Shown: positions 34,193-42,509, numbered from the stretch's first letter. The stretch: 64,000 nucleotides of DNA from Gracilibacillus massiliensis (GCF_001458115.1 NZ_CZRP01000011.1:248001-312000); one strand, 5' to 3'. Translations and numbers: made by a program. The notes: generated by a model not told the origin, from the letters alone.

Positions 34193-34523
34193 TGATATTA
34201 CGCCATAATAGATATGGCATCGTTCGTGTTAAAAGTTAAAAAAGACTTTTATGTCTGAGCTTCTTTTTTGCTAGGAGTACTTGATGACATGGCTTGCGCA
34301 AACTAGTGCCTTCAGTCGTGAGTAAGCAAGCTTCGGTTGAGGCATCGTTTTAACGATGCTTATCAACCGACACGCTTTTCACATAAAAGAAAGATAATAT
34401 AGGTTACGAACGTGCGTTTGTGATAAAAAGATGTTATACTATGGTAGAGGAACTTTTCTGTAGGAGCTAATCATGAAGAATGAGCGTACATTCATCATCT
34501 GAAAAAGAATGGAGGAGAAGACG
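34193..34523 (+). other. Non-coding stretch before tnpB: hairpin, LexA-like box, short ORF
   Basis: No gene is supported. It contains a strong hairpin at 34334-34369 (CGGTTGA ... TCAACCG outside GCATCGTT-TT-AACGATGC), a LexA-like box CGAACGTGCGTTTG at 34407-34420, a -10 TATACT at 34435-34440, a ribosome site (TAGGAG) and a 9-codon reading MKNERTFII at 34473-34502. The left end of the insertion element must be somewhere here. Confidence 0.6.
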
Positions 34524-35663
34524 GTGCTACGACACAAAGTCTATAAATATAGAATCTATCCAACCAACGAACAAGCGATTCTGATCATGAAGACAATTGG
34601 CTGTTCCAGATTTGTCTATAATCATTTTTTGGATCAATGGAATATGTCCTATGCAGATACGGGAAAAGGACTAACGTATTCCGCATGTTCCAAGTTGTTA
34701 ACCGATTTAAAAAGACAACCTGATACAGAATGGCTTCGTGAAGTAGACAAGTTTTCTCTTCAAAATGCGCTTCGAAACCTCGCAGATTCTTTCACACGTT
34801 TTTTCTCCCACCAAAATGATAAGCCACATTTTAAAAGCAAAAAGAATCCTATTCAAAGTTATACGACACACTTCACGAATAACAACATTGCTATTTTAGA
34901 CAAGTCGATTAAATTACCCAAACTTGGTTTCGTCAAATGTGCAAAAAGTCAAGAACCTCAAGGACGTATTGTCAAAGCAACCATTCGCAAACAGGCTAGT
35001 GGTCGTTTTTTTGTGTCGATTCTTTGCGAAGAAGACATCCACGAATTACCCAAAACAGATTCGGCAATAGGGCTGGACCTAGGCATCACAGATTTCGCAG
35101 TTTTTTCGGATGGACATAAAGTAGACAATCATCGGTTTACAACCAAAATGGAAGCGAAACTAAAACGTGAGCAGCGAAAATTGTCCAGACGAGCATTAGT
35201 CGCTAAAAAGAACGGTGTTAGCCTACTGGAAGCGAAAAACTATCAAAAACAAAAACGAAAAGTGGCCTGCTTACATGAAAAAGTAACAAATCAACGCAAC
35301 GACTTTCTAAATAAGCTCTCCACAGCAATCATCAAAAACCACGATGTGATCTGTATGGAAGACTTACACACAAAAGGTATGTTGCGTAATCACAAACTAG
35401 CGAAAAGTATCTCAGACGTATCCTGGTCTAGCTTTGTTGCGAAATTACAGTACAAAGCGGAATGGTATGGTCGTGCCATCATCAAGGTGGATCAATGGTA
35501 TCCATCTAGTCAAATCTGTTCTGAATGTGGTCATCGAGATGGCAAGAAATCACTCGGCATACGTAAGTGGATGTGTCCTGCTTGTCATGCCCATCATGAC
35601 CGTGATATCAATGCGAGTAATAATATACGAAATGAAGGTCTAAGACTCTATACATTGGAATAA
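34524..35663 (+). CDS. tnpB: TnpB, RNA-guided nuclease of an IS605-type element
   Basis: A 379-residue TnpB (OrfB). RuvC Asp in GLDLGITDFAVF, RuvC Glu in VICMEDLHTKGM, zinc-finger pairs CSECGHRD and CPACH, final Asp in HDRDINASNNI: all three acidic residues and four Cys are intact, so the protein should be active. N-terminal YKYRIYPTNEQAILI helix and wedge are normal. GTG 34524 has GGAGGAGAAG before it; the earlier ATG is not used. No TnpA transposase is nearby, so this is an IS1341-like, tnpB-only element. TnpB cleaves DNA guided by an RNA from its own 3' end. Confidence 0.93.
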   Translation: MLRHKVYKYRIYPTNEQAILIMKTIGCSRFVYNHFLDQWNMSYADTGKGLTYSACSKLLTDLKRQPDTEWLREVDKFSLQNALRNLADSFTRFFSHQNDKPHFKSKKNPIQSYTTHFTNNNIAILDKSIKLPKLGFVKCAKSQEPQGRIVKATIRKQASGRFFVSILCEEDIHELPKTDSAIGLDLGITDFAVFSDGHKVDNHRFTTKMEAKLKREQRKLSRRALVAKKNGVSLLEAKNYQKQKRKVACLHEKVTNQRNDFLNKLSTAIIKNHDVICMEDLHTKGMLRNHKLAKSISDVSWSSFVAKLQYKAEWYGRAIIKVDQWYPSSQICSECGHRDGKKSLGIRKWMCPACHAHHDRDINASNNIRNEGLRLYTLE

Positions 35664-35796
35664 TCAAGAAAACGAAGAACCGTAGGAACTACGGGGCTAG
35701 CTTGGTAAATAAGAGAAACCGCTGCTTAGTGGACAAAAAATGAGCAAGTAGACTCTCTTCCCAAGAATCTAGTGATTTTAGTCATGAGAGGTTCAA
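35664..35796 (+). ncRNA. Candidate omega RNA / right end of the tnpB element
   Basis: The 133 bases after tnpB hold hairpin CCGTAG-GAA-CTACGG (from about 35680), a GCTAGCTTGGTAAATAAGAG segment, and the imperfect subterminal hairpin CTAGTGA/TCATGAG before GAGGTTCAA, resembling IS605 right ends. By analogy with known systems this would be the scaffold, and the guide would be the flank from about 35797. The exact limits are inferred. Confidence 0.5.
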
Positions 35797-36972
35797 AGTG
35801 ATTATGAATTTATCAAAGATTTAAGTAATGGCAGGTATCTTGTAAAAACAATAACAGGTGACCAGATAGCATCAAACAAAACTACATTGACCATTGAAGG
35901 AGTGACCTATGATAGTATCAATTCTGCAAGTGGTGAATTTGCGGAGTTTGAAACATTTGTTGCTGTCGAAGATGGACAATTAAATGTAGAAATAGCAGAA
36001 CGAATAAATGGCTTAGAACTTTACTATGTTGGTGAATTATTGGAAACGGAAGCGTTAACACAATTAATTTCAGAAGCAAAAGGATATTCAAATGATGAGA
36101 ATGTATTCACAGAAGAATCTTTTGAAATGTTAGCTTCCGCCATAACAGAAGCAGAAAACGCACTTGAATCATCAAACGAACAACAAGAAATTGATCAAGC
36201 ATACACAAATTTAGAACATGCAATTTCACAATTAGAAGAGCCGGAGGAACCAGAAGAACCAGAAGAACCAAATCATCCAATACTAGATAATATTAATCAA
36301 ACTAAAAAGTCCAATAATGTATATATTTACGAACAAGAAGGAAATACATTTACGATTCAAAATGGTGTCATCAATCAAATGGAAGAAGGCACATTTATTC
36401 AGTTATCGAATGGAAAGGTGAAAGCCTTTTTACCTGTTTCCTTGTTACAGTTAGGTGAAGAAATAGTGTTTAGCTTTGAAGAAGTAGAATCATCTGTTTA
36501 CCAGGATGCGTTATCAGCTATTTTTGAATTTACACTGTTGATTGATGGAGAGATTGTAACAGAATTCAATGAGACACCGATTACATTAGCCTTCGATGTA
36601 AACAAAGAAGATATATCAGACGAAGATTTATTAAGACTCGTGTATATAAATGATAATAATGAAAATATTGAATTTTTGGAAGGTAAGTACAAGGAAGATA
36701 AACATGAATTTTCGGCGAAGGTCACTCATTTTAGCAAATATGGTGTATTTGAAATAGCGTCAGATGAAACAGAAAATGATGATGACCCAACCGACGACAA
36801 CACAGAAGAAGTTAATGATGAGAGTTCTGGAGATGATGGATCAGAAAATAAGGATACTTCTTTACCTGATACGGCAACAAATATGTTTAATTTATTTGTT
36901 TTCGGTATATTGTTACTTGCATTAGGTGGTGGAATTGTCTATTTCTATCGAAAAAAAGCAGAAAAAGAATAG
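35797..36972 (+). pseudogene. C-terminal remnant of an LPxTA surface protein
   Basis: An open frame without start codon begins directly at the right end of the tnpB element and runs about 391 codons to TAG. Domains: a beta-sandwich module (GRYLVKTITGDQIASNKTTL), a FIVAR coiled segment (about 36030-36240), a Glu/Pro linker, the same stalk module as the two giant enzymes (ending HFSKYGVFEIAS), an acidic linker, LPDTA (36862), a membrane helix and RKKAEKE. The N-terminal enzymatic part is missing and not found upstream, so the gene was cut, probably during element insertion or a deletion. Own terminator follows. Confidence 0.85.
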
Positions 36973-36982
36973 TTTAGAAAAA

Positions 36983-37008
36983 GGGTGAGTGAATGCTCAC
37001 CCTCCTTT
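36983..37008 (+). terminator. Terminator after the surface-protein remnant
   Basis: GGGTGAG / CTCACCC stem with 6-nt loop then TCCTTTTT. Confidence 0.8.
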
Positions 37009-37022
37009 TTACCAAAATTCAG

Positions 37023-37087
37023 TTGACAAGCCTTTAAACTCATGAGATTATATATTTATGTTCTTTATAAAGGAATTTATGTTCTTT
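37023..37087 (+). promoter_or_regulatory. Promoter with two GTTCTTT SinR-like boxes
   Basis: -35 TTGACA (37023-37028), 17-nt spacer, -10-like GATTAT (37046-37051). GTTCTTT occurs at 37060-37066 and 37081-37087, in a repeated TTTATGTTCTTTATA unit spaced 21 bp (two helix turns), exactly over the start region. GTTCTYT is the known SinR consensus of B. subtilis, and a SinR homologue is encoded 1.8 kb downstream. Confidence 0.65.
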
Positions 37088-37178
37088 ATATTATATTTTT
37101 GCACTAATATATTAAATTACCTCTCGTAATACCAAGAGTTCGAAATTATTGTTCGTTATAATGAAAAAGGTGAACCTT

Positions 37179-37637
37179 ATGCAAAAGCACGTCAAGAAAG
37201 CAAATAGTAGATCAAATTTTATTAAGCGAAGTATTTTTACATTACTTGCTGTTCTCACCATTTTAGCGGCAGGAAGTCTTCTATATTATCAAGCTGACAA
37301 AGCCCTTTTTCAAACTTCGACACAAGTGGTTGTTGAGACCGATTCAGAAAGGTTGACGACATTAGTGACGATGATTGGCGATGACAGCATTATGGAAAAA
37401 ATAATCAAGGAATTGCAACTACCCTATTCCAAAAAAAGTTTGAGTAGAAATTTAAATATCCAAAGGGTAGATGATTCTCAGGTTATTCGAATATCTGTAG
37501 TCGATACAGAACCGGATCGAGCTGTTTTGATTGCAAACACAACGGCGAGAATTATTCGCAATGAATTCACTGAAACATTAGGGATACAAAATATAAGTCA
37601 ACTAGTTGAAGCTAAATCTTATAAAGAGTATCACTAA
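37179..37637 (+). CDS. Wzz-like polysaccharide chain-length regulator (short)
   Basis: About 152 residues. One N-terminal membrane helix (SIFTLLAVLTILAAGSLLYY), then an extracellular part with the Wzz pattern (FQTSTQVVVETDS; VIRISVVDTEPDRAVLIAN). The usual second helix is absent: it ends at residue 152 after NISQLVEAKSYKEYH, so it is a short version of the YveK/CapA type (normally 220-240 residues) or truncated. ATG 37179 follows AAAAGGTG; an upstream TTG is in frame without a ribosome site. First gene of the SinR-box cluster. Confidence 0.65.
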   Translation: MQKHVKKANSRSNFIKRSIFTLLAVLTILAAGSLLYYQADKALFQTSTQVVVETDSERLTTLVTMIGDDSIMEKIIKELQLPYSKKSLSRNLNIQRVDDSQVIRISVVDTEPDRAVLIANTTARIIRNEFTETLGIQNISQLVEAKSYKEYH

Positions 37638-37705
37638 TACTATTTCAATAAATCATTCCCGCCTTTTGTTTTTTAGAATTTATAGAAAGAAAGAGGAGGA
37701 TTAAC

Positions 37706-38824
37706 TTGGAAAGTGCTTTAAGAATATTACATGTTGTCAGAAAGATGAATCATGGTGAAATAGGAACCATGCTAATGAACGTCTATCGCAATCTAGACAC
37801 AAGTAAGGTGCAATTTGATTTCTTAACCAATGAGGAAGGCGATTACGATGAGGAAATTCGTACGATGGGAGGTCATCTTTATCGTATTCCTTATATTAAT
37901 GAGGTAGGAGCACAAGGTTATCAAAATGCCTTAAGACATTTTTTTAAAGGACATCGATTTTATATTGTAATGCATGCTCATTTAGATAAAATGAGTGTTT
38001 TTTCTCTCAAAGCTGCTAAAAGAGTTGGCATACCTGTTAGGGTTGCTCACAGTCATAATACAGGTACTGAAGAAACGGGAAAGGAAAAACTCCTTCAAAA
38101 TATAGCAGGTTCATTTATTTCCTTATATGCTACTCATTATTTTGCCTGTTCAACGGAAGCTGCAAAGTGGCTATTCAAAACGAAAGCTAAAAATGCTGAA
38201 ATTATGTATAACGCTATTGAATTAGAACGTTTTTGTTATTCGCAATCAGTAAGAGAACAGGTGAGAGAAGATTTACATATTAGTGAAAAGGAATTTCTAA
38301 TTGGCCACATCGGTCCTTTTTCACCTCAAAAAAATCATGATTACTTAATTGAATTGTTTGTAGGATTTCGAAGAAGAATTCCACAAGCTAAGTTAATTTT
38401 AATAGGTGATGGTCCGTTACAGCAAGAAATTGAAGCAAAGATTAAACAATATCATATAGTTGAACACGTAGTTTCTTTAAGTGGTAAGGAAGATACCGAA
38501 CGATGGATGCAAGCATTTGATTTATTGGTGTATCCATCGCTGCATGAAGGATTACCAATGACATTAATTGAAGCACAGAGTGCAGGCTTACCTATACTTG
38601 CCTCAGATCGCATTCCAAAAGAGGTCGATTTAGGTGCCAATTTGATAGAGTTTATCCGATTAGACGATAAATCTGAATGGTTAGCAAAGATGTATAAAGC
38701 ATATGAGAAAAAATATCGAAATCCAGTAGATGCAGAAGTATTAATGAATAAGGGTTACGATGTAAAAAAAGTAGCACATCAAACAGAGCAAAAATATTTA
38801 CAACTTAGGGATGATGGAATATGA
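37706..38824 (+). CDS. Family 1 (GT4) glycosyltransferase, EpsF-like
   Basis: A 372-residue GT-B glycosyltransferase. N-terminal LRILHVVRKMNHGEIGTMLM and KVQFDFLTNEEGDYDEEI match EpsF of the B. subtilis exopolysaccharide operon; C-terminal donor domain has GHIGPFSPQKNHDYLIELF and the EX7E pattern in SLHEGLPMTLIEAQSAGLP. The usual GGAE loop near residue 15 reads HGEIGTM, slightly changed. Strong GAGGAGG before the TTG start. Probably adds a sugar to a cell-surface polysaccharide. Confidence 0.88.
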   Translation: MESALRILHVVRKMNHGEIGTMLMNVYRNLDTSKVQFDFLTNEEGDYDEEIRTMGGHLYRIPYINEVGAQGYQNALRHFFKGHRFYIVMHAHLDKMSVFSLKAAKRVGIPVRVAHSHNTGTEETGKEKLLQNIAGSFISLYATHYFACSTEAAKWLFKTKAKNAEIMYNAIELERFCYSQSVREQVREDLHISEKEFLIGHIGPFSPQKNHDYLIELFVGFRRRIPQAKLILIGDGPLQQEIEAKIKQYHIVEHVVSLSGKEDTERWMQAFDLLVYPSLHEGLPMTLIEAQSAGLPILASDRIPKEVDLGANLIEFIRLDDKSEWLAKMYKAYEKKYRNPVDAEVLMNKGYDVKKVAHQTEQKYLQLRDDGI

Positions 38825-38901
38825 GTTTAATCTTTTTTTACACCTATCACTACTAGACATAGTAAATTAAATAGAATTTCGATAGGATTTGAGGTTTTTA
38901 C

Positions 38902-39237
38902 ATGATAGGGACAAATATTAATCGAATCAGAAGAGCAAAAAATTTAACACTGTCTGAATTGGCAGAACGAGCAGGTGTTTCAAAATCATATTTAAGTAAT
39001 ATTGAAAGAAACCTAAACGACAATCCTTCCATTCAAATTGTTGAAAAAATTGCAGAAGTACTAAAAGTGGAAGTCGTAACATTATTAGGAGCGGAAAATG
39101 AACCGATTATTACAAATAATGAATGGACTGAATTTATTAGTGAGTTAAAAGAATTAGGCATTACCAAACCTGATATTGACGAATATAGAGTAATTTTCGA
39201 ATTTATAAAATGGAAAAACAAACAAGATCAACAATAA
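38902..39237 (+). CDS. sinR: SinR-like transcriptional regulator
   Basis: A 111-residue protein, the same length as B. subtilis SinR. The N-terminal HTH (IGTNINRIRRAKNLTLSELA; SKSYLSNIERNLNDNPSIQ) is nearly the same as SinR, and the C-terminal tail (NEWTEFISELKELGITKPDI; FIKWKNKQDQQ) matches its dimerisation helices. ATG start with GAGG upstream. No sinI-like antirepressor is nearby. SinR is the master repressor of biofilm matrix genes in Bacillus; a similar role is suggested by GTTCTTT boxes at both ends of this cluster. Confidence 0.9.
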   Translation: MIGTNINRIRRAKNLTLSELAERAGVSKSYLSNIERNLNDNPSIQIVEKIAEVLKVEVVTLLGAENEPIITNNEWTEFISELKELGITKPDIDEYRVIFEFIKWKNKQDQQ

Positions 39238-39273
39238 CGAGTCTGACTATATGACAGAGAGGATGACAAAATC

Positions 39274-40359
39274 ATGAAAAAGCAAAATAGAATGCTATTT
39301 ATTATCGATCCAGTAGATCCTATTTTGACAATAGAACATCAATTATTCCTTATTCATCGTCATATGTCGAAGGATACGATTATTGACATAAAACTATTAG
39401 AAGACAACAAAACCTTCACAACTTTATTGCCCGAACCGGTTAGATTATTGCCACCTATTACAGATAGGATCACAGAAGTTATAAAGAACATTAATCAAAA
39501 AAAGAACTGGTTTTTCAAGGTGGAAAATCATCCAATCCCAACTCGTATTCGAAATGCTTATTATAATTATCCAGCTATTGTTGAAATTTATTGGAAAAAA
39601 ATAAAATCAGAAATCCACCACCCACATACATATTATGAAACTGCCATCAGTTTCTCGTCCGGACTTGCTTCCTATTATTTACGTGATAAGGTTAATGCAG
39701 GTCGAAAAATTTACTATTTCCCTATAAGACTTTTCTCTAATGCATATCAACCTATCTTAAATAGGCTACAAAAAAACGATTTTATATACGTAGGTTCACA
39801 GTCGATGTACAGTGAAATGGTGGCTAACAGTTCGTTTAATGTAAAATATTATACAGACCCATTTTATAAAGCGTCTTTAATTAAAATGAGAAAACGGAAT
39901 CATATTCGTTTTCAACCAAATCAACAATTGAGGATACTTTCTGTCAACGGACCACCTTGTCACCGACATATCGAAGCGTTTATACACCTTTGTAAGAAGT
40001 TAAAGTATAGGAATGCTAATTTTATATGGTATTTTTATGGGGAAATAAAGAGTGAACAAAAAATACGTTCTTACATGAAGCAACTAAATTTAGAAAAGAA
40101 CGTACAGTTCATTAGAGAGGAAGCGAATTTACTCCTGTATTTACTGGGAATTGATATTTATGTGGAATGGGAGAAGCAATCATCGATCTATTTTGAAGCA
40201 GAATTACTCAACAAACCGATTATCAATCTAAAAAGATCTATAAAGTATGAAAAACAAACTTTAATGAATGAGTTGTATTCGATCTTAAAAATAGCAGATC
40301 AACTACTGTTTGTTCAAAAAGATAATTTCCAATCATTTAGAAAAAAATATCTCGAATAA
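39274..40359 (+). CDS. Uncharacterised glycosyltransferase-like protein
   Basis: A 361-residue protein without signal peptide or membrane helix. The middle shows a GT-B-like swap from acceptor to donor domain (about residue 225: QLRILSVNGPPCHRHIEAFI) followed by FIWYFYGEIKSEQKI and KNVQFIREEANLLLYLLGID, a weak match to the second half of GT4 enzymes. The EX7E motif is degenerate (SSIYFEAELLNKPIIN). N-terminal half is not recognised. By position (after sinR, before a LuxR regulator) it should belong to surface-polysaccharide synthesis. RBS GAGAGG, ATG start. Confidence 0.6.
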   Translation: MKKQNRMLFIIDPVDPILTIEHQLFLIHRHMSKDTIIDIKLLEDNKTFTTLLPEPVRLLPPITDRITEVIKNINQKKNWFFKVENHPIPTRIRNAYYNYPAIVEIYWKKIKSEIHHPHTYYETAISFSSGLASYYLRDKVNAGRKIYYFPIRLFSNAYQPILNRLQKNDFIYVGSQSMYSEMVANSSFNVKYYTDPFYKASLIKMRKRNHIRFQPNQQLRILSVNGPPCHRHIEAFIHLCKKLKYRNANFIWYFYGEIKSEQKIRSYMKQLNLEKNVQFIREEANLLLYLLGIDIYVEWEKQSSIYFEAELLNKPIINLKRSIKYEKQTLMNELYSILKIADQLLFVQKDNFQSFRKKYLE

Positions 40360-40500
40360 AAGATATTTTTATTTTGCTAATCATGTATGGTAATTTATGT
40401 GAAATAGTATGTTATATAGGAATAGAAAACTACACAGTATTTGAATTCAATTAGTAAATAACAGAATAAAAATTAAAAAATAGTAAATTAAAACTAAAAT

Positions 40501-40533
40501 GTTCTTTAAAACGAATGAAAAATACGTTATAAT
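40501..40533 (+). promoter_or_regulatory. Promoter with GTTCTTT box before the LuxR-type regulator
   Basis: -10 TATAAT (40528-40533) with a TTTAAA-type -35 (40505-40510, 17-nt spacer) overlapped by GTTCTTT (40501-40507), the same box as upstream of the Wzz-like gene. The rest of the 40360-40610 gap is AT-rich with nothing else seen. Confidence 0.6.
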
Positions 40534-40610
40534 AAAATTAGAAGGTAGGAGTAAACGTAATTTATTTGATAATTACAATAAATAAATTAGGAAATGAGGA
40601 GGAACAATAA

Positions 40611-41288
40611 ATGACTAAACATACCGTAGTAGTAGCAGAATCGCAAACACTTTTTCGTGACATGATCACAAGCTTTGTTGAAGATATGGAAGAATTTCGT
40701 GTGATAGGGACTTTAAAGAATGGGCAAGAAGTCATCAATTTTATTAAAGAAAAAGAAGTTAGACCATACTTAGTATTATTAGATATACATATGCCAATAA
40801 TGGATGGGCTTGAATGTGCGAAACAGTTAAAGGAAATTTATCCTAATATCAAAGTGGTATTACTTTCTGCTTATGATGATGAAGAGTCGATTGAAACGGT
40901 ATTGACTGTATCTGCAGATGGCTATATATTAAAAAGTTCTGGTCTCGAAGAATTTAAAAACACGCTACGTTTTATCATAGACGGGAAATTTGTAGCACCT
41001 CAAAGACTTGTTCAATCTTTTTCCGAACGATTAGAATCATTGCTGAAAATTGAAAGAGAGAGTTCTTTACATTTTATTAAAGAACATTTTAATAATCGAA
41101 AAGATTTAAATAATAGAGAATGGCAAATTATTCAACTAATGAAAAAAGGTTGGACGAATCGGATGATTGCCGAGCACTTAGGTATTAGTGAAGGTACTGT
41201 CAAAAATTATTTATCGATCATCTATAAGAAATTACAAATCAAAAATCGTGTTGCTCTATTACAGATGCTATCAGATATGACAGGATAG
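40611..41288 (+). CDS. NarL/LuxR-type response regulator
   Basis: A 225-residue regulator: receiver domain with phospho-Asp in YLVLLDIHMPIMDG, conserved Lys (ILKSSG), and a C-terminal GerE/LuxR HTH (LNNREWQIIQLMKKGWTNRM; SEGTVKNYLSIIYKKL). AGGAGGAAC before ATG. No sensor kinase is adjacent, so it is an orphan; DegU-like proteins of Bacillus similarly join with SinR in biofilm control, and the SinR-like box at its promoter fits that. Closed by a terminator. Confidence 0.9.
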   Translation: MTKHTVVVAESQTLFRDMITSFVEDMEEFRVIGTLKNGQEVINFIKEKEVRPYLVLLDIHMPIMDGLECAKQLKEIYPNIKVVLLSAYDDEESIETVLTVSADGYILKSSGLEEFKNTLRFIIDGKFVAPQRLVQSFSERLESLLKIERESSLHFIKEHFNNRKDLNNREWQIIQLMKKGWTNRMIAEHLGISEGTVKNYLSIIYKKLQIKNRVALLQMLSDMTG

Positions 41289-41314
41289 TTTATCGATCCT
41301 ATCCATGTTTGAAC

Positions 41315-41362
41315 GGGGTGTGGGCCAGAATTTCGTTGCGTCTGTCCACATCCCCTTTTTTT
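41315..41362. terminator. Terminator after the response regulator
   Basis: GGGGTGTGGGC pairs with GTCCACATCCCC (one bulged T) and a run of seven T follows. Confidence 0.8.
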
Positions 41363-41370
41363 CTTACTCG

Positions 41371-42135
41371 TCAAACCTTTTTTCGATAAGAACTAGGCGA
41401 GACACCAAATTTATTTTTAAAGACGCGATGAAAATAGGAATAAGAACCGAAGCCGCAATTATGTGAAATATTCTCCAGTGTCATCGTTGTATATTTCATT
41501 TGGTTGATGGCGGCTGATATCCTAATAGATTGTGCATACTCAATAATGGTCATGTGAACATGCTCTTTAAAAATGTGTACACATCTTGAAACACTTAGGT
41601 TTGACAGATTTGCAATGTCTTGTACTTGGAAACCTTGCTTTGTAGCATTTTCTTCTATGTATCTCATCATTTTGGTTACAACATATGGTCGATATATCGT
41701 TGACGTTTTCTTATCTAAAGATCTTTCTAGTGAAACACAGAGTGCACTTAGCAAATATTGGGTAAGTTCACTGTTTCTTTCTTTTTGTGGTCGTCGTCCC
41801 TCAATGATTAAATGATGCCACAAATCTAACACAGTATCTTCTAGCGTAATATTTGCTAAAGTTGGTGCTTGATGGAAGCGAGTATCAATCCATTCACCTT
41901 CACAATACAAATGAAAATCTCCGCTTTGTTGGCCATCTTCAACATATAATTCATATGTTTCTCCTGGTTTTATAATGAGCAAATCTCCTTTTTCGACTAT
42001 ATGTATTTTATCATTCACTTTTACTTGAGACCGTCCTTCAGTCTGTAACCGAAATAAGTAGGAAGCAAATCGAGATTGGTGTGAAGTGTGAAAAAGACTA
42101 TCATGATAGGAATAGCCACAAAAATCTATTCTCAT
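41371..42135 (-). CDS. AraC family transcriptional regulator
   Basis: A 254-residue regulator: N-terminal cupin-like sugar-binding domain (VNDKIHIVEKGDLLIIKPGE) and C-terminal AraC double HTH (VQDIANLSNLSVSRCVHIFK; LENISHNCGFGSYSYFHRVF, ending FGVSPSSYRK). ATG start with TTAGGAGG. Divergent from the ThuA/Idh/isomerase operon, so most likely its activator in response to a sugar. Its own 5' leader may be long and structured (see 42171-42300). Confidence 0.92.
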   Translation of the reverse strand: MRIDFCGYSYHDSLFHTSHQSRFASYLFRLQTEGRSQVKVNDKIHIVEKGDLLIIKPGETYELYVEDGQQSGDFHLYCEGEWIDTRFHQAPTLANITLEDTVLDLWHHLIIEGRRPQKERNSELTQYLLSALCVSLERSLDKKTSTIYRPYVVTKMMRYIEENATKQGFQVQDIANLSNLSVSRCVHIFKEHVHMTIIEYAQSIRISAAINQMKYTTMTLENISHNCGFGSYSYFHRVFKNKFGVSPSSYRKKV

Positions 42136-42170
42136 AAGAAAAACCTCCTAATAAATCATCACGTTGTAAT

Positions 42171-42300
42171 CGTCCATAAAACCCCACTTCAAGAGTCGAG
42201 CGACAGAAAAGAAGCTAAGTGGGGGATAAACGGACGCTAACTTCCTGATAAGTTTCGCTAGCAATCAGTAGGAGTTCAAAACTCTTACTAATTGAAGTTT
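42171..42300 (-). promoter_or_regulatory. Structured region, possible 5' leader of the AraC-type gene
   Basis: Multiple stems: CGTCC (42171-42175) with GGACG (42232-42236) enclosing CCCCACTTC/GAAG-CT-AAGTGGGG (42182-42190/42211-42224), and AGTAGGAGTT / AACTCTTACT at about 42270-42293. On the minus strand it lies between a candidate promoter (42336-42341) and the AraC start, so it would be transcribed. It could also be a decayed insertion-element end. Confidence 0.5.
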
Positions 42301-42335
42301 CATTTTATAATAATAGCAAAATAGTTCATGTTTTG

Positions 42336-42380
42336 ATTATATCATTTATGTTCATTGAATTCATCATCCTTTAATATAAT
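42336..42380. promoter_or_regulatory. Back-to-back promoters of the AraC gene and the ThuA operon
   Basis: Minus strand: extended -10 TGATATAAT (TATAAT on plus bases 42336-42341 as ATTATA). Plus strand: -10 TATAAT at 42375-42380 with only a weak -35 (TTCATT at 42351), as expected for an activator-dependent promoter. No cre site was seen. Confidence 0.6.
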
Positions 42381-42509
42381 AGATAGTTGTATTGCGTATG
42401 TAAGTGCTGACAATACATAAGAATTGAGGATCTAAATAAAGAATGTAACTCTTGATTCCTAAAAGATTAAGTAAATAGGATAACTAGATAAGGGAGGAAG
42501 AGCGTTTTT

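Larger units (their letters stand above)
34382..35796 (+). mobile_element. tnpB-only IS605/IS1341-type insertion element (left boundary uncertain)
   Basis: Includes tnpB and its right end. The right boundary is set at the GTTCAA before the coding remnant resumes. The left boundary could be at TTCAC (about 34377-34381) or further left near the 34334 hairpin; no flanking duplication is expected for this class. Confidence 0.5.

Noticed and set aside
35664-35796. TnpA-linked full IS605 element
   Set aside because: No Tyr-transposase reading frame was found on either strand around tnpB.
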